Source: Paradesertivirga superstes (lineage in GTDB: Bacteria > Bacteroidota > Bacteroidia > Sphingobacteriales > Sphingobacteriaceae). From it: a stretch of 64,000 bases of DNA. Positions within the stretch are counted from its first letter, which is position 1; each line of letters begins with the position of its first letter. The notes below the pieces were generated by a model, which saw nothing but the letters and a program-made list of their open reading frames with translations, was not told the origin of the DNA and did no database searches. Where the stretch lies: NCBI RefSeq assembly GCF_037622515.1, contig NZ_JBBJCN010000007.1:62001-126000 (forward strand), written 5' to 3'. Positions 17,181-24,633 of the stretch are shown one piece after another. The position numbers and the translations under genes were made by a program.

Positions 17181-18335
17181 TTATTTGTTGCTGAAATACT
17201 TTTCTTCCAATTCCTGATAGGAGGGGAGGGCGTGAAAATGCCATTTATTTATAACAACGCCATCTTTAAGCAAGAGTAATCCGGGATTAGATCTTACCAT
17301 ACTTTTTAATGGAACTCCATCAGCATTGAAAACCTCCATCACCAATTTATTTTGCTTTTTAAAGACTTCCATGGTCTCGGGCGAGGCAGCAGTTAGCAAT
17401 ACACTGCGGGTATTATAGTTTTCCGCACAATTAATAGCTAAAGCATTTAAGTCACCTATTGCATTCACATTTGTTTTGCTTAGGTTTTCGGCAACAATTA
17501 CCAGGTTATAATAAGGATTTTCAATTATTTCTGCAGTGTAATCCGTACCCTGACTATCAACAATTTTTAGATCTTTTATTTTAGGTTCAAAGCCCTTCTT
17601 TACAAGTTTGGTTGCGGGTGTGCCTTTTATCTCCCAATTAGCATCTTTCCATATTTCAGTCTTTAAATATTCCTTGTCGGTCATCTCTTTTGTTTCTCCG
17701 GACTTTTTATTTTTTAAATTGTAAGTGACTTCATATTCATCCAGTGGAGCGCCAGCAGGAATTTTCATGTTTTCGGGCAGGTTAGCGCCCTTATGATAAG
17801 GAAGGAAATCTTTTACAGGAAGAAAGTTGTATGTGTACAAGCCAAAGCCCAGGGCCAAAACAGAAATTAGAGGAAGAGCTCTGTTCTCGGTGACTTTAGA
17901 GCTGAAAACAGGCCTGATTGTGTCTTTGTTCAGATAAATTATGACGATGAAAAACAAAAGGATGAGGTCTTTTGTGAAAGATTGCCATGGCGTTAAAGGA
18001 ATTGCATCTCCAAAGCATCCACAGCTTCTGACAACATCAAATGCAGCAGAATAAAACGTTAAAAAGGTGAAGAAAATAATCAACACCAGGAGGCCTATAC
18101 TTGTCTGCCGCGCCCGTATTCCTAATAAAAGTGCAGCCCCAAGGATGATCTCTAAGGTGCAAATAATTATCGCAATGGCTACTGCGAAGTTATTTAAGAA
18201 GCTTATATGAAATACTTCAAAGTACTCTTCGAGTTTATATCCAAATCCAAGGGGGTCATTGGCTTTAATTAATCCGGAAAAGATGAAAAGTATACCAACA
18301 AATACTCTTGAAAAATTTACTAGAGATTTCTTCAT
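17181..18335 (-). CDS. DoxX/MauE-like membrane protein with C-terminal thioredoxin-like domain (BT_3928-type)
   Basis: 384 residues: a DoxX/MauE-type membrane domain with about four helices (residues 1-135), including the cysteine-rich turn RSCGCFGDAIPLTPWQSF, a fifth hydrophobic segment (about 152-172), then a periplasmic part. Its last 120 residues resemble a thioredoxin-like fold (GVPLKSMVRSNPGLLLLKDG) but carry no CxxC pair. Such proteins are common in Bacteroidota and are sometimes named BT_3928 family; their function is unproven, and electron transfer across the membrane is an inference. The ATG overlaps the preceding stop by 1 nt (TAATG). Confidence 0.85.
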   Translation of the reverse strand: MKKSLVNFSRVFVGILFIFSGLIKANDPLGFGYKLEEYFEVFHISFLNNFAVAIAIIICTLEIILGAALLLGIRARQTSIGLLVLIIFFTFLTFYSAAFDVVRSCGCFGDAIPLTPWQSFTKDLILLFFIVIIYLNKDTIRPVFSSKVTENRALPLISVLALGFGLYTYNFLPVKDFLPYHKGANLPENMKIPAGAPLDEYEVTYNLKNKKSGETKEMTDKEYLKTEIWKDANWEIKGTPATKLVKKGFEPKIKDLKIVDSQGTDYTAEIIENPYYNLVIVAENLSKTNVNAIGDLNALAINCAENYNTRSVLLTAASPETMEVFKKQNKLVMEVFNADGVPLKSMVRSNPGLLLLKDGVVINKWHFHALPSYQELEEKYFSNK

Positions 18336-18877
18336 TACTTAACTCCAAGTTTAATTAAGGCAAATGCAGCATAATTGAGCATGTCCTGATAGTTAGCTTT
18401 AACTCCTTCCGAAGCAAGTGTTTGGCCCCGGTTATCTTCAATTTGTTTTACACGAAGGATTTTCATTAATATCAAATCTGTTAAAGAGCTGATGCGCATA
18501 TCCCGCCATGCTTCGCCATAATCGTGATTTTTTGCAAACATCAATTCTTTAGTTTCATTCGCTTTGTTACTGAATTCGATTTCAACTTGTTCTAAAGGAA
18601 GCTCAAAAGGTGCGTTATTATTAAGCTCTAATTGCATCATTGCAATGATGCAGTAGTTAATAATCCCGATATACTCAGAAATAATATCTTCCCCAACTTT
18701 AGAGATTTTTTTTTCCTCCAGGGTGCGGATGCGCTGAGCTTTTATGAAAATCTGGTCTGTTATTGAGCCCGGGCGAAGAATACGCCATGCTGTCCCGTAA
18801 TCTTTAGTTTTTTTTATGAAGAGGTCTTTGCAAATTTTTATAACCGCATCGTATTCTTCTGCTGTATTATTGATCAA
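18335..18877 (-). CDS. DUF1599 (nucleotide modification associated domain 1) protein
   Basis: A 180-residue protein made of two similar halves. Each carries a KxxDYGxAWR motif (KKTKDYGTAWRILRPGSITDQ near 24-44 and AKNHDYGEAWRDMRISSLTDL near 116-136) and a hydrophobic helix after it. The repeats resemble the all-alpha NTP pyrophosphatase-like DUF1599 family. The start codon is TTG at 18877; no in-frame ATG fits better. It is the first gene of a tight minus-strand run ending with aroK and is divergent from folP with a gap of only about 50 bp. Confidence 0.85.
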   Translation of the reverse strand: MINNTAEEYDAVIKICKDLFIKKTKDYGTAWRILRPGSITDQIFIKAQRIRTLEEKKISKVGEDIISEYIGIINYCIIAMMQLELNNNAPFELPLEQVEIEFSNKANETKELMFAKNHDYGEAWRDMRISSLTDLILMKILRVKQIEDNRGQTLASEGVKANYQDMLNYAAFALIKLGVK

Positions 18878-18928
18878 AGCTTAAATTATTTGATTGTAAG
18901 ATGAATAAAGCTGTATTTTGCCTTTTAA

Positions 18929-19873
18929 ATGGCGGATAAAAATACAGAATTTCATCAGAATAATTTGTCTTTTAGAATTGATGCTTCAACAGGGTTTGAA
19001 AAGAAAACTCTGAATGTTGGAGGGCGGTTAATAGACTTTGAAACTCCAAAAGTGATGGGGATTTTAAACATAACTCCGGATTCTTTTTTCGATGGAAGTC
19101 GCATGACCTCTGTTGACCACGTTCTGCAAACGGCCGAAAAAATGTTATCGGAAGGGGCTTGTTTTCTGGATATCGGCGCTTATTCGTCGCGACCTGGAGC
19201 GGCCGATATTTCTGAGAGCGAAGAGATGAACCGGCTGCTCCCAGCATTAAGGGCAATAGCCAAAGAGTTTCCACAAGCGATTTTATCTGCAGATACGTTC
19301 CGGGCCAAAATTGCTGAAGCTGCAGTTTCAGAAGGAGCACATATTGTAAATGATATTTCGGCAGGGGAGTTAGATAAAAAGATGATAGAAACAGTCTCAC
19401 GATTAAAAGTTCCATACATTTTTATGCATATGAAAGGAACTCCTCAAACAATGAAACAATTGGCCGAATATGATGATGTTGTTACTGATGTTGCCCGATA
19501 TCTTTTCGGTAAAATTCAACAGATAAAAGAAGCCGGAATTAACGATTACATACTCGACCCGGGATTTGGCTTCGCCAAAACTATTGATCATAATTATGCG
19601 CTATTGAGTAAATTTGAGTTGTTTAAAACACTTGGCGGACTGGTATTGGCAGGTTTATCGCGGAAGTCAATGATTTGGAAGGTGCTCGATATTGATAACA
19701 GAGATGCATTAAATGGTACCACGGTTTTAAATACAATTGCGTTGATGAAGGGCGCTGATATTTTGCGGGTTCATGATGTAAAACCTGCGGTTGAAGCGGT
19801 CATTTTAACTCAGAAAATGCTTCGTGAGAATATTAAAAGGCATCCAATAAAATTGGTTAATAAATCATTATAA
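18929..19873 (+). CDS. folP: Dihydropteroate synthase
   Basis: 314 residues; it condenses 6-hydroxymethyl-dihydropterin pyrophosphate with p-aminobenzoate in folate synthesis and is the sulfonamide target. Visible motifs are MGILNITPDSFFDGSR (about 44-59), the pterin-binding DIGAYSSRPGA, IVNDISAGE, LDPGFGFAKT and the SRKSM segment. The N-terminal 25 residues are an extension; the ATG at 18929 is the only one before the core. It is 17 bp upstream of cdaA, and the two form an operon. Confidence 0.95.
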   Translation: MADKNTEFHQNNLSFRIDASTGFEKKTLNVGGRLIDFETPKVMGILNITPDSFFDGSRMTSVDHVLQTAEKMLSEGACFLDIGAYSSRPGAADISESEEMNRLLPALRAIAKEFPQAILSADTFRAKIAEAAVSEGAHIVNDISAGELDKKMIETVSRLKVPYIFMHMKGTPQTMKQLAEYDDVVTDVARYLFGKIQQIKEAGINDYILDPGFGFAKTIDHNYALLSKFELFKTLGGLVLAGLSRKSMIWKVLDIDNRDALNGTTVLNTIALMKGADILRVHDVKPAVEAVILTQKMLRENIKRHPIKLVNKSL

Positions 19874-19890
19874 ATTGTTATTTTCAACGC

Positions 19891-20682
19891 ATGGAGGGGT
19901 TTGATATTAGTTTCCTGCATTTAAGGCTTTTAGATTTAGTCGATATCCTTTGTGTAGCTATTATTATTTATTACATCTATAATTTGCTTCGCGGCACAAT
20001 TGCGTTGAATATCCTCCTCGGACTGGTAATAATTTATCTTTTTTTTATCGCCGTTAAACAGCTGGAAATGCGCTTATTAACTCAGATTATGGGCGGTTTC
20101 GTAAGCGTAGGAGTCCTGGCGTTAATAATAGTATTTCAGCAGGAGATTAGGCGTTTTTTATTATTGATAGGTAAGAATGCCTCTTTGCAGCAAACCAAAA
20201 TCTGGAAGAATTTTTTTCTCGGTAAAAAGGAATTAGAGAAAGCAAATTTCATATATATCAGGCCTGTTATTGAGGCATGTAAAAGTATGAAGAGCAGCAA
20301 AACCGGCGCATTGATTGTTTTTGCCAAATATTTTGACGAGCAATACTTTCAAAATAGCGGTGAGACTCTGAACGCTGCCATTTCGAAGCGGTTACTGGAA
20401 AGTATCTTTCAAAAATATAGTCCATTGCATGACGGGGCCGTTGTAATATCAGAAGGACGTATAAAATCGGCAAGTTCTATTCTCCCTTTAACAGATAATG
20501 AAAAGCTTCCGCCACAATTTGGCTTGCGTCACAGAGCTGGAATCGGGATATCAGAAATGAGCGATGCAGTGGCTGTTATTATTTCGGAAGAAACGGGGGA
20601 AATATCTTATGCCCGGCAGGGGAGAGTTAGAATGAATGTTTCCCTGATTGATTTGGAAAGGTTGCTTAATAAAGATATTTGA
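19891..20682 (+). CDS. cdaA: Diadenylate cyclase CdaA (cyclic di-AMP synthase)
   Basis: 263 residues: three N-terminal membrane helices (about 12-85) and a cytoplasmic DisA_N (DAC) domain. The catalytic motifs are DGA in SPLHDGAVVI (about 178-180) and RHR in GLRHRAGIGI (about 212-214). It makes cyclic di-AMP from two ATP. In Firmicutes the gene usually sits with cdaR and glmM; here it follows folP and no cdaR-like gene is present. Start chosen at ATG 19891, directly after folP. Confidence 0.95.
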   Translation: MEGFDISFLHLRLLDLVDILCVAIIIYYIYNLLRGTIALNILLGLVIIYLFFIAVKQLEMRLLTQIMGGFVSVGVLALIIVFQQEIRRFLLLIGKNASLQQTKIWKNFFLGKKELEKANFIYIRPVIEACKSMKSSKTGALIVFAKYFDEQYFQNSGETLNAAISKRLLESIFQKYSPLHDGAVVISEGRIKSASSILPLTDNEKLPPQFGLRHRAGIGISEMSDAVAVIISEETGEISYARQGRVRMNVSLIDLERLLNKDI

Positions 20683-20730
20683 GAAAATAGAAGCAAGAGT
20701 TAAGAATCAAGAGACAGGGAATAAAGATGG

Positions 20731-20766
20731 AAAAAAAAGAGGCTAAATCTCATGATTCAGCCCCTC
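20731..20766 (-). terminator. Rho-independent terminator of the bacilliredoxin gene
   Basis: On the minus strand, a stem from GAGGGGCTGAATC and GATTTAGCCTC (20739-20749 with 20754-20766, a 2-nt bulge and one mismatch) with a TCAT/ATGA loop is followed directly by eight T. It lies 22 bp past the stop. Confidence 0.85.
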
Positions 20767-20787
20767 CCTAATCTGTGTAATTACTTT

Positions 20788-21198
20788 TTAACAATACTGT
20801 TCAAAAGCGCCAATCAGATTATCAGCAATCATTTGTGCAGGTCTGCCTTCTATCTGATGACGTTCAATAATATGAACCAGCTTGCCATCTTTAAATAAAG
20901 CCATAGACGGAGATGACGGAGGATAAGGCAGCATATGACTTCTGGCCTGATCAACAGCTGCTTTTTCTACACCTGCAAAAACTGTTATTAGTTTTCCAGG
21001 ATGTTTAGGGTGTTGTGAGGCGATTTTTGCCGCAGGGCGTGCATTTGCAGCTGCGCATCCGCAAACCGAATTTACCACAACAAAAACGGTTCCTTCACCT
21101 GCAATCGCAGCATCTACTTCTTCTGCAGTTTTTAAATCTTCAAAGCCAACTTTGGTTAGATCTTCCCGCATTGGGGCAACTAAATATTCTGGATACAT
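20788..21198 (-). CDS. Bacilliredoxin, BrxA/BrxB (YphP/YqiW) family
   Basis: A 136-residue thioredoxin-fold protein with the CGC active site at residues 46-48 (VVNSVCGCAAANARP), which removes bacillithiol from modified protein cysteines in organisms that make that thiol. The N-terminus MYPEYLVAPMRE is typical. Length is normal. It suggests that this organism makes bacillithiol, although no bsh gene is in the window. Two TAnnTTTG elements lie upstream. It is divergent from ahcY. Confidence 0.93.
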   Translation of the reverse strand: MYPEYLVAPMREDLTKVGFEDLKTAEEVDAAIAGEGTVFVVVNSVCGCAAANARPAAKIASQHPKHPGKLITVFAGVEKAAVDQARSHMLPYPPSSPSMALFKDGKLVHIIERHQIEGRPAQMIADNLIGAFEQYC

Positions 21199-21268
21199 TT
21201 TCTTTTTATTTACGGATTATTGAATTGAATAACGATTAATATACGGTGCAAAAATAATGCTAACGCAG

Positions 21269-21276
21269 CAAAGGTA
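21269..21276 (-). promoter_or_regulatory. -7 promoter element for the bacilliredoxin gene (TACCTTTG)
   Basis: An exact TAnnTTTG match on the minus strand. A second match (TATTTTTG) lies at 21249-21256, nearer the start. Which one is used cannot be decided from the sequence. Confidence 0.4.
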
Positions 21277-21336
21277 AAAATTAGCATATCAATACTTTGT
21301 CACATTTATTTGTTGGATGTCTTAAGTTTATAAATG

Positions 21337-21368
21337 TTTGATATTCATTGGCGGATGGTGTACTTTTG
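21337..21368 (+). promoter_or_regulatory. Complete Bacteroidota promoter for ahcY (TTTG-N20-TACTTTTG)
   Basis: TTTG at 21337-21340, a 20-nt spacer and TACTTTTG at 21361-21368 match the two-part sigma-ABfr consensus. Transcription would start near 21375, giving a leader of about 17 nt that is A-rich and has no SD. Confidence 0.75.
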
Positions 21369-21391
21369 TAAACATTTAAAAAAAACAAACT

Positions 21392-22708
21392 ATGTCATCA
21401 GTAGAGACAACTTACATTCCTTACAAAGTAAAGGATATTTCCCTGGCAGAATGGGGTCGCAAAGAAATCGGACTTGCAGAGGCAGAAATGCCCGGCTTAA
21501 TGGCTCTTCGCGAAGAGTTTGGCGCGGCACAGCCTCTTAAAGGTGCTCGTATCGCAGGATGCCTGCACATGACTATTCAAACTGCTGTACTTATTGAAAC
21601 ACTTGTTGCTTTGGGCGCTGAAGTTACCTGGTCATCTTGTAACATTTTTTCAACTCAGGATCACGCAGCTGCTGCAATTGCTGCTGCAGGTATTCAGGTT
21701 TATGCCTGGAAAGGTCTGAATGAAGAAGAGTTTGACTGGTGTATAGAACAAACTTTATTCTTTGGCGAGGATCGCAAACCATTAAACATGATCTTGGATG
21801 ATGGTGGTGATTTAACCAATATGGTATTCGACAGGTTCCCTGAACTTATCGCAGAAATCAAAGGTTTATCAGAAGAAACGACAACCGGAGTTCACCGTTT
21901 ATACGAGCGTATGAAAAACGGAACATTGCATTTACCTGCAATTAACGTTAACGATTCGGTTACTAAATCAAAATTCGATAATAAATACGGTTGCCGCGAG
22001 TCCTTAGTTGACGCCATTCGTCGTGCTACTGATATCATGATGGCTGGTAAAGTTGCCGTTGTCTGCGGTTATGGTGATGTAGGAAAAGGTTCTGCAGAAT
22101 CATTGAGCTCTCAAGGTGTACGTGTAATCGTTACTGAAATCGATCCTATCTGCGCTTTACAGGCAGCAATGGAAGGTTATGAGGTGAAGAAATTCGCAAC
22201 TGCAGTTTTAGAAGCTGATATCATTGTTACTACAACGGGAAACTGCGATATCGTTCGTGCTGAACATTTCAAAGTAATGAAAGACAAAGCTATCGTATGT
22301 AATATCGGTCACTTTGATAATGAAATCGATATGGCCTGGTTAAATACTAATTACGGACATTCAAAAATCGAAATCAAACCTCAGGTTGATAAATATACAA
22401 TCGATGGTAAAGATATCATTGTATTAGCAGAAGGTCGTTTGGTAAACCTTGGTTGCGCAACTGGTCACCCGTCATTTGTAATGTCTAACTCGTTTACTAA
22501 CCAAACTTTAGCGCAATTGGAGCTTTGGATGAATCCCGGTAAATACGAGAATAAAGTTTATACGCTTCCTAAGCATTTAGATGAGAAAGTTGCCCGTTTA
22601 CATCTTGCAAAAATTGGTGTAGAACTTGATGTACTTGATCAGCATCAGGCTGATTATATCGGTGTAAATGTCGAAGGTCCTTTTAAACCAGAAGCTTACA
22701 GATATTAA
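21392..22708 (+). CDS. ahcY: Adenosylhomocysteinase (S-adenosylhomocysteine hydrolase)
   Basis: 438 residues; NAD-dependent hydrolysis of S-adenosylhomocysteine to adenosine and homocysteine, relieving inhibition of methyltransferases. The substrate-domain CLHMTIQTAVLIETL, the NAD-binding CGYGDVGKGSAESL (about 220-235), GHFDNEIDM and the C-terminal HLDEKVA...GPFKPEAYRY ending are all typical. Length is typical. The codons look biased toward highly expressed usage. A full two-part promoter is upstream and a strong terminator follows. Confidence 0.98.
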   Translation: MSSVETTYIPYKVKDISLAEWGRKEIGLAEAEMPGLMALREEFGAAQPLKGARIAGCLHMTIQTAVLIETLVALGAEVTWSSCNIFSTQDHAAAAIAAAGIQVYAWKGLNEEEFDWCIEQTLFFGEDRKPLNMILDDGGDLTNMVFDRFPELIAEIKGLSEETTTGVHRLYERMKNGTLHLPAINVNDSVTKSKFDNKYGCRESLVDAIRRATDIMMAGKVAVVCGYGDVGKGSAESLSSQGVRVIVTEIDPICALQAAMEGYEVKKFATAVLEADIIVTTTGNCDIVRAEHFKVMKDKAIVCNIGHFDNEIDMAWLNTNYGHSKIEIKPQVDKYTIDGKDIIVLAEGRLVNLGCATGHPSFVMSNSFTNQTLAQLELWMNPGKYENKVYTLPKHLDEKVARLHLAKIGVELDVLDQHQADYIGVNVEGPFKPEAYRY

Positions 22709-22730
22709 GATTTTGCCTCGGCAATAAGTT

Positions 22731-22767
22731 AGGCCTATAAAGTTTTAAAGCTTTATAGGCCTTTTTA
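22731..22767 (+). terminator. Rho-independent terminator of ahcY
   Basis: A perfect 12-bp inverted repeat (22731-22742 and 22751-22762; AGGCCTATAAAG) with an 8-nt loop and then TTTTA, 22 bp after the stop codon. It may also serve the convergent gene ending at 22808. Confidence 0.88.
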
Positions 22768-22807
22768 TTTAGAGCCTTTTCATACCAATAATATTAAGCT
22801 AAAAGAC

Positions 22808-23779
22808 TTATTGGTCCGCGTTAGGCTTTTTAATATTCTTCAGATTGAATTTTGGCTTATAAGCTGGCTTGGGTTTTTCGTCCTGACTTGTGTCGTCAGT
22901 CCCCCTCAAGTCTATATTATTATCCTGTATTTCCTGTTCGGGAGTTTTTTGGTCAGTAGAAGAAGAAATCTTCCTTTCGATACCTGGTTCCACAAAAGGT
23001 ACAGTGAAATCTTCAGATTCTGGTATTTCTTTTTTTATTGAACCAGCACTTTCCTCTTCTGCAGAAGAGGGATTTTTAGTGTTTTTAAGCCTGAACTTAG
23101 GTTTATATCCTTCCTTGGCAAGTTCTTGTTGGTCTCCCTTATTAATAGTTGAAGTTTCAGATGGCTTTGAGAGGTCTGGAGGGCTGCCTGTTTTATTAGA
23201 ATCACTCGCATTTTCTTCAGATGCAGGTTTGACATTTACAGGCTTAAAACCTGGTTTTTTTATCGGTGGGCTTTCAGTTTTGGCGTCTTCACCCTCTGCC
23301 GGAGATTGTTTTACAGGAATATTTCTGGGCCTAAAAGCCGGTTTTGTTATAGGTGGAATATTCTCTGAATTTTCTTGCGGAGCATTCTGGCCCTCTTCAG
23401 ATTCCTTAACGGGGATGTTTCTTGATCTGAAGGCAGGTTTAGCAGCCGGTTTTGTTTCTAGGGCCTCTTCGGAAGGCTCCGTTTTGCTGATGTTTGCACT
23501 TTTAAACCGTGGTGTGAAGGGCCTTTGTTCGATGGTAGGAGAGCTTAAAGGTTCCGCCTGTGCGGCAATAGCTTCTTCAACCTTCGGAATTGCTTTTTCA
23601 GGATGAGCCAGATGATAAAGTCCTCGTAACTTATTAAACCAGAATTTCTTTGTGTGGTCAAAACTCTTTTCACCCATTGCGGCAAAATGGCTTTTGAATT
23701 CGCTATAAAGCACCGGTTCAGCTTTTTCAAGCTGAACCAGGTCTATTCTTTTCTTTGTGAAAAATTCTTCAAAGGTCAT
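22808..23779 (-). CDS. Low-complexity protein with six KPxF/KNI motifs, unknown function
   Basis: 323 residues. The first 60 look like a folded helical domain (MTFEEFFTKKRIDLVQL, then FDHTKKFWFNKLRGLYHL). The rest is charged, P/E/S/K-rich and probably disordered, and carries six copies of a short motif: PRFKSANI, PAFRSRNI, PAFRPRNI, PGFKPVNV, PKFRLKNT and PKFNLKNI, the last near the C-terminus. The copies are separated by 20-60 residues of acidic linker. No signal peptide is seen, so it is cytoplasmic. I do not know the family. It lies 29 bp downstream of yebC on the same strand, so co-transcription is likely. Confidence 0.8.
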   Translation of the reverse strand: MTFEEFFTKKRIDLVQLEKAEPVLYSEFKSHFAAMGEKSFDHTKKFWFNKLRGLYHLAHPEKAIPKVEEAIAAQAEPLSSPTIEQRPFTPRFKSANISKTEPSEEALETKPAAKPAFRSRNIPVKESEEGQNAPQENSENIPPITKPAFRPRNIPVKQSPAEGEDAKTESPPIKKPGFKPVNVKPASEENASDSNKTGSPPDLSKPSETSTINKGDQQELAKEGYKPKFRLKNTKNPSSAEEESAGSIKKEIPESEDFTVPFVEPGIERKISSSTDQKTPEQEIQDNNIDLRGTDDTSQDEKPKPAYKPKFNLKNIKKPNADQ

Positions 23780-23808
23780 TATTGCATATTATTTTCATCG
23801 TAAATCAG

Positions 23809-24537
23809 CTATTCCGCCATGTTATGATAAACTGCCTGCACGTCATCGTCTTCTTCTAATTTATCAATTAACTTGAAAACATCAGCAGCCTGCTCTTCGG
23901 TAACATCGGTATGGGAAAGCGCAATTCTTTCTAATTTAGCACTTTTCATTTCAAATCCTTTTTCTTCTAATGCTTTTTGCATTTTCCCGAAATCTTCGAA
24001 TGCTGTATGGATTACGCCGATATCATTTCCTTCTTCATCCGCCTCAATGTAAAGATCTTCTAATCCTGCATCGATCAGTTCGAACTCTAATTCTTCTATA
24101 TCGAGATCTTCAGGAGGAGTGAATCTGAAAACTGCTTTGCGGTTAAAAATGAAATCAAGAGAGCCGGTTTTACCTAAAGTTCCGCCAGTTTTATTAAAGT
24201 AACTGCGCACGTTGGCCACTGTTCTGTTCGTATTGTCGGTAGCTGTTTCAATTAAGACGGCAACACCATGCTGTGCATATCCTTCGTAAACAATTTCCTC
24301 ATAATTCGAATCGTCTTTGTTTGAAGCTCTTTTTATCGCCGCATCCACACGATCCTTGGGCATATTTACTGCCTTGGAATTTTGAATAGCGGTGCGTAAG
24401 CGTGAGTTTGTTTCGGGGTTTGGTCCGCCCGATTTTACAGCCATTACAATTTCTTTCCCTAAGCGGGTGAACTGCACTGCCATTTTGGCCCAGCGCTTAA
24501 ATTTTCTTTCTTTACGGAATTCGAATGCTCTTCCCAT
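23809..24537 (-). CDS. yebC: YebC/PmpR family regulatory protein
   Basis: A 242-residue member of the YebC/TACO1 family. The N-terminus MGRAFEFRKERKFKRWAKMA, the central NMPKDRVDAAIKRA, GYAQHGVAVLIETATDNTNR and the C-terminal LEEDDDVQAVYHNMAE are characteristic. Members have been described both as transcription regulators and as factors that help ribosomes through difficult stretches such as polyproline; which applies here is not visible. A TACTTTTG element lies 25 bp upstream. The KPxF-repeat gene follows. Confidence 0.94.
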   Translation of the reverse strand: MGRAFEFRKERKFKRWAKMAVQFTRLGKEIVMAVKSGGPNPETNSRLRTAIQNSKAVNMPKDRVDAAIKRASNKDDSNYEEIVYEGYAQHGVAVLIETATDNTNRTVANVRSYFNKTGGTLGKTGSLDFIFNRKAVFRFTPPEDLDIEELEFELIDAGLEDLYIEADEEGNDIGVIHTAFEDFGKMQKALEEKGFEMKSAKLERIALSHTDVTEEQAADVFKLIDKLEEDDDVQAVYHNMAE

Positions 24538-24562
24538 TTATAAAAAGTAAAAAATTAAAAGG

Positions 24563-24570
24563 CAAAAGTA
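24563..24570 (-). promoter_or_regulatory. -7 promoter element for yebC (TACTTTTG)
   Basis: An exact TAnnTTTG match on the minus strand, 25 nt before the ATG. The leader would be A/T-rich with no SD. Confidence 0.45.
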
Positions 24571-24633
24571 AAAATTAAAACAGAATGATTTGAGGTTAAT
24601 CCTCCTGATTTTAAACATGGCAAAATTCTACAA

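Noticed and set aside
17176..17244. Upstream start for the DinB-like gene
   Set aside because: It would overlap the DoxX-like gene by 64 nt and adds residues unlike the family start.
22890..23606. 238-residue frame opposite the KPxF-repeat gene
   Set aside because: It is a mirror of a repetitive, biased coding strand; composition is serine/glycine/leucine-rich as expected for an antisense shadow.
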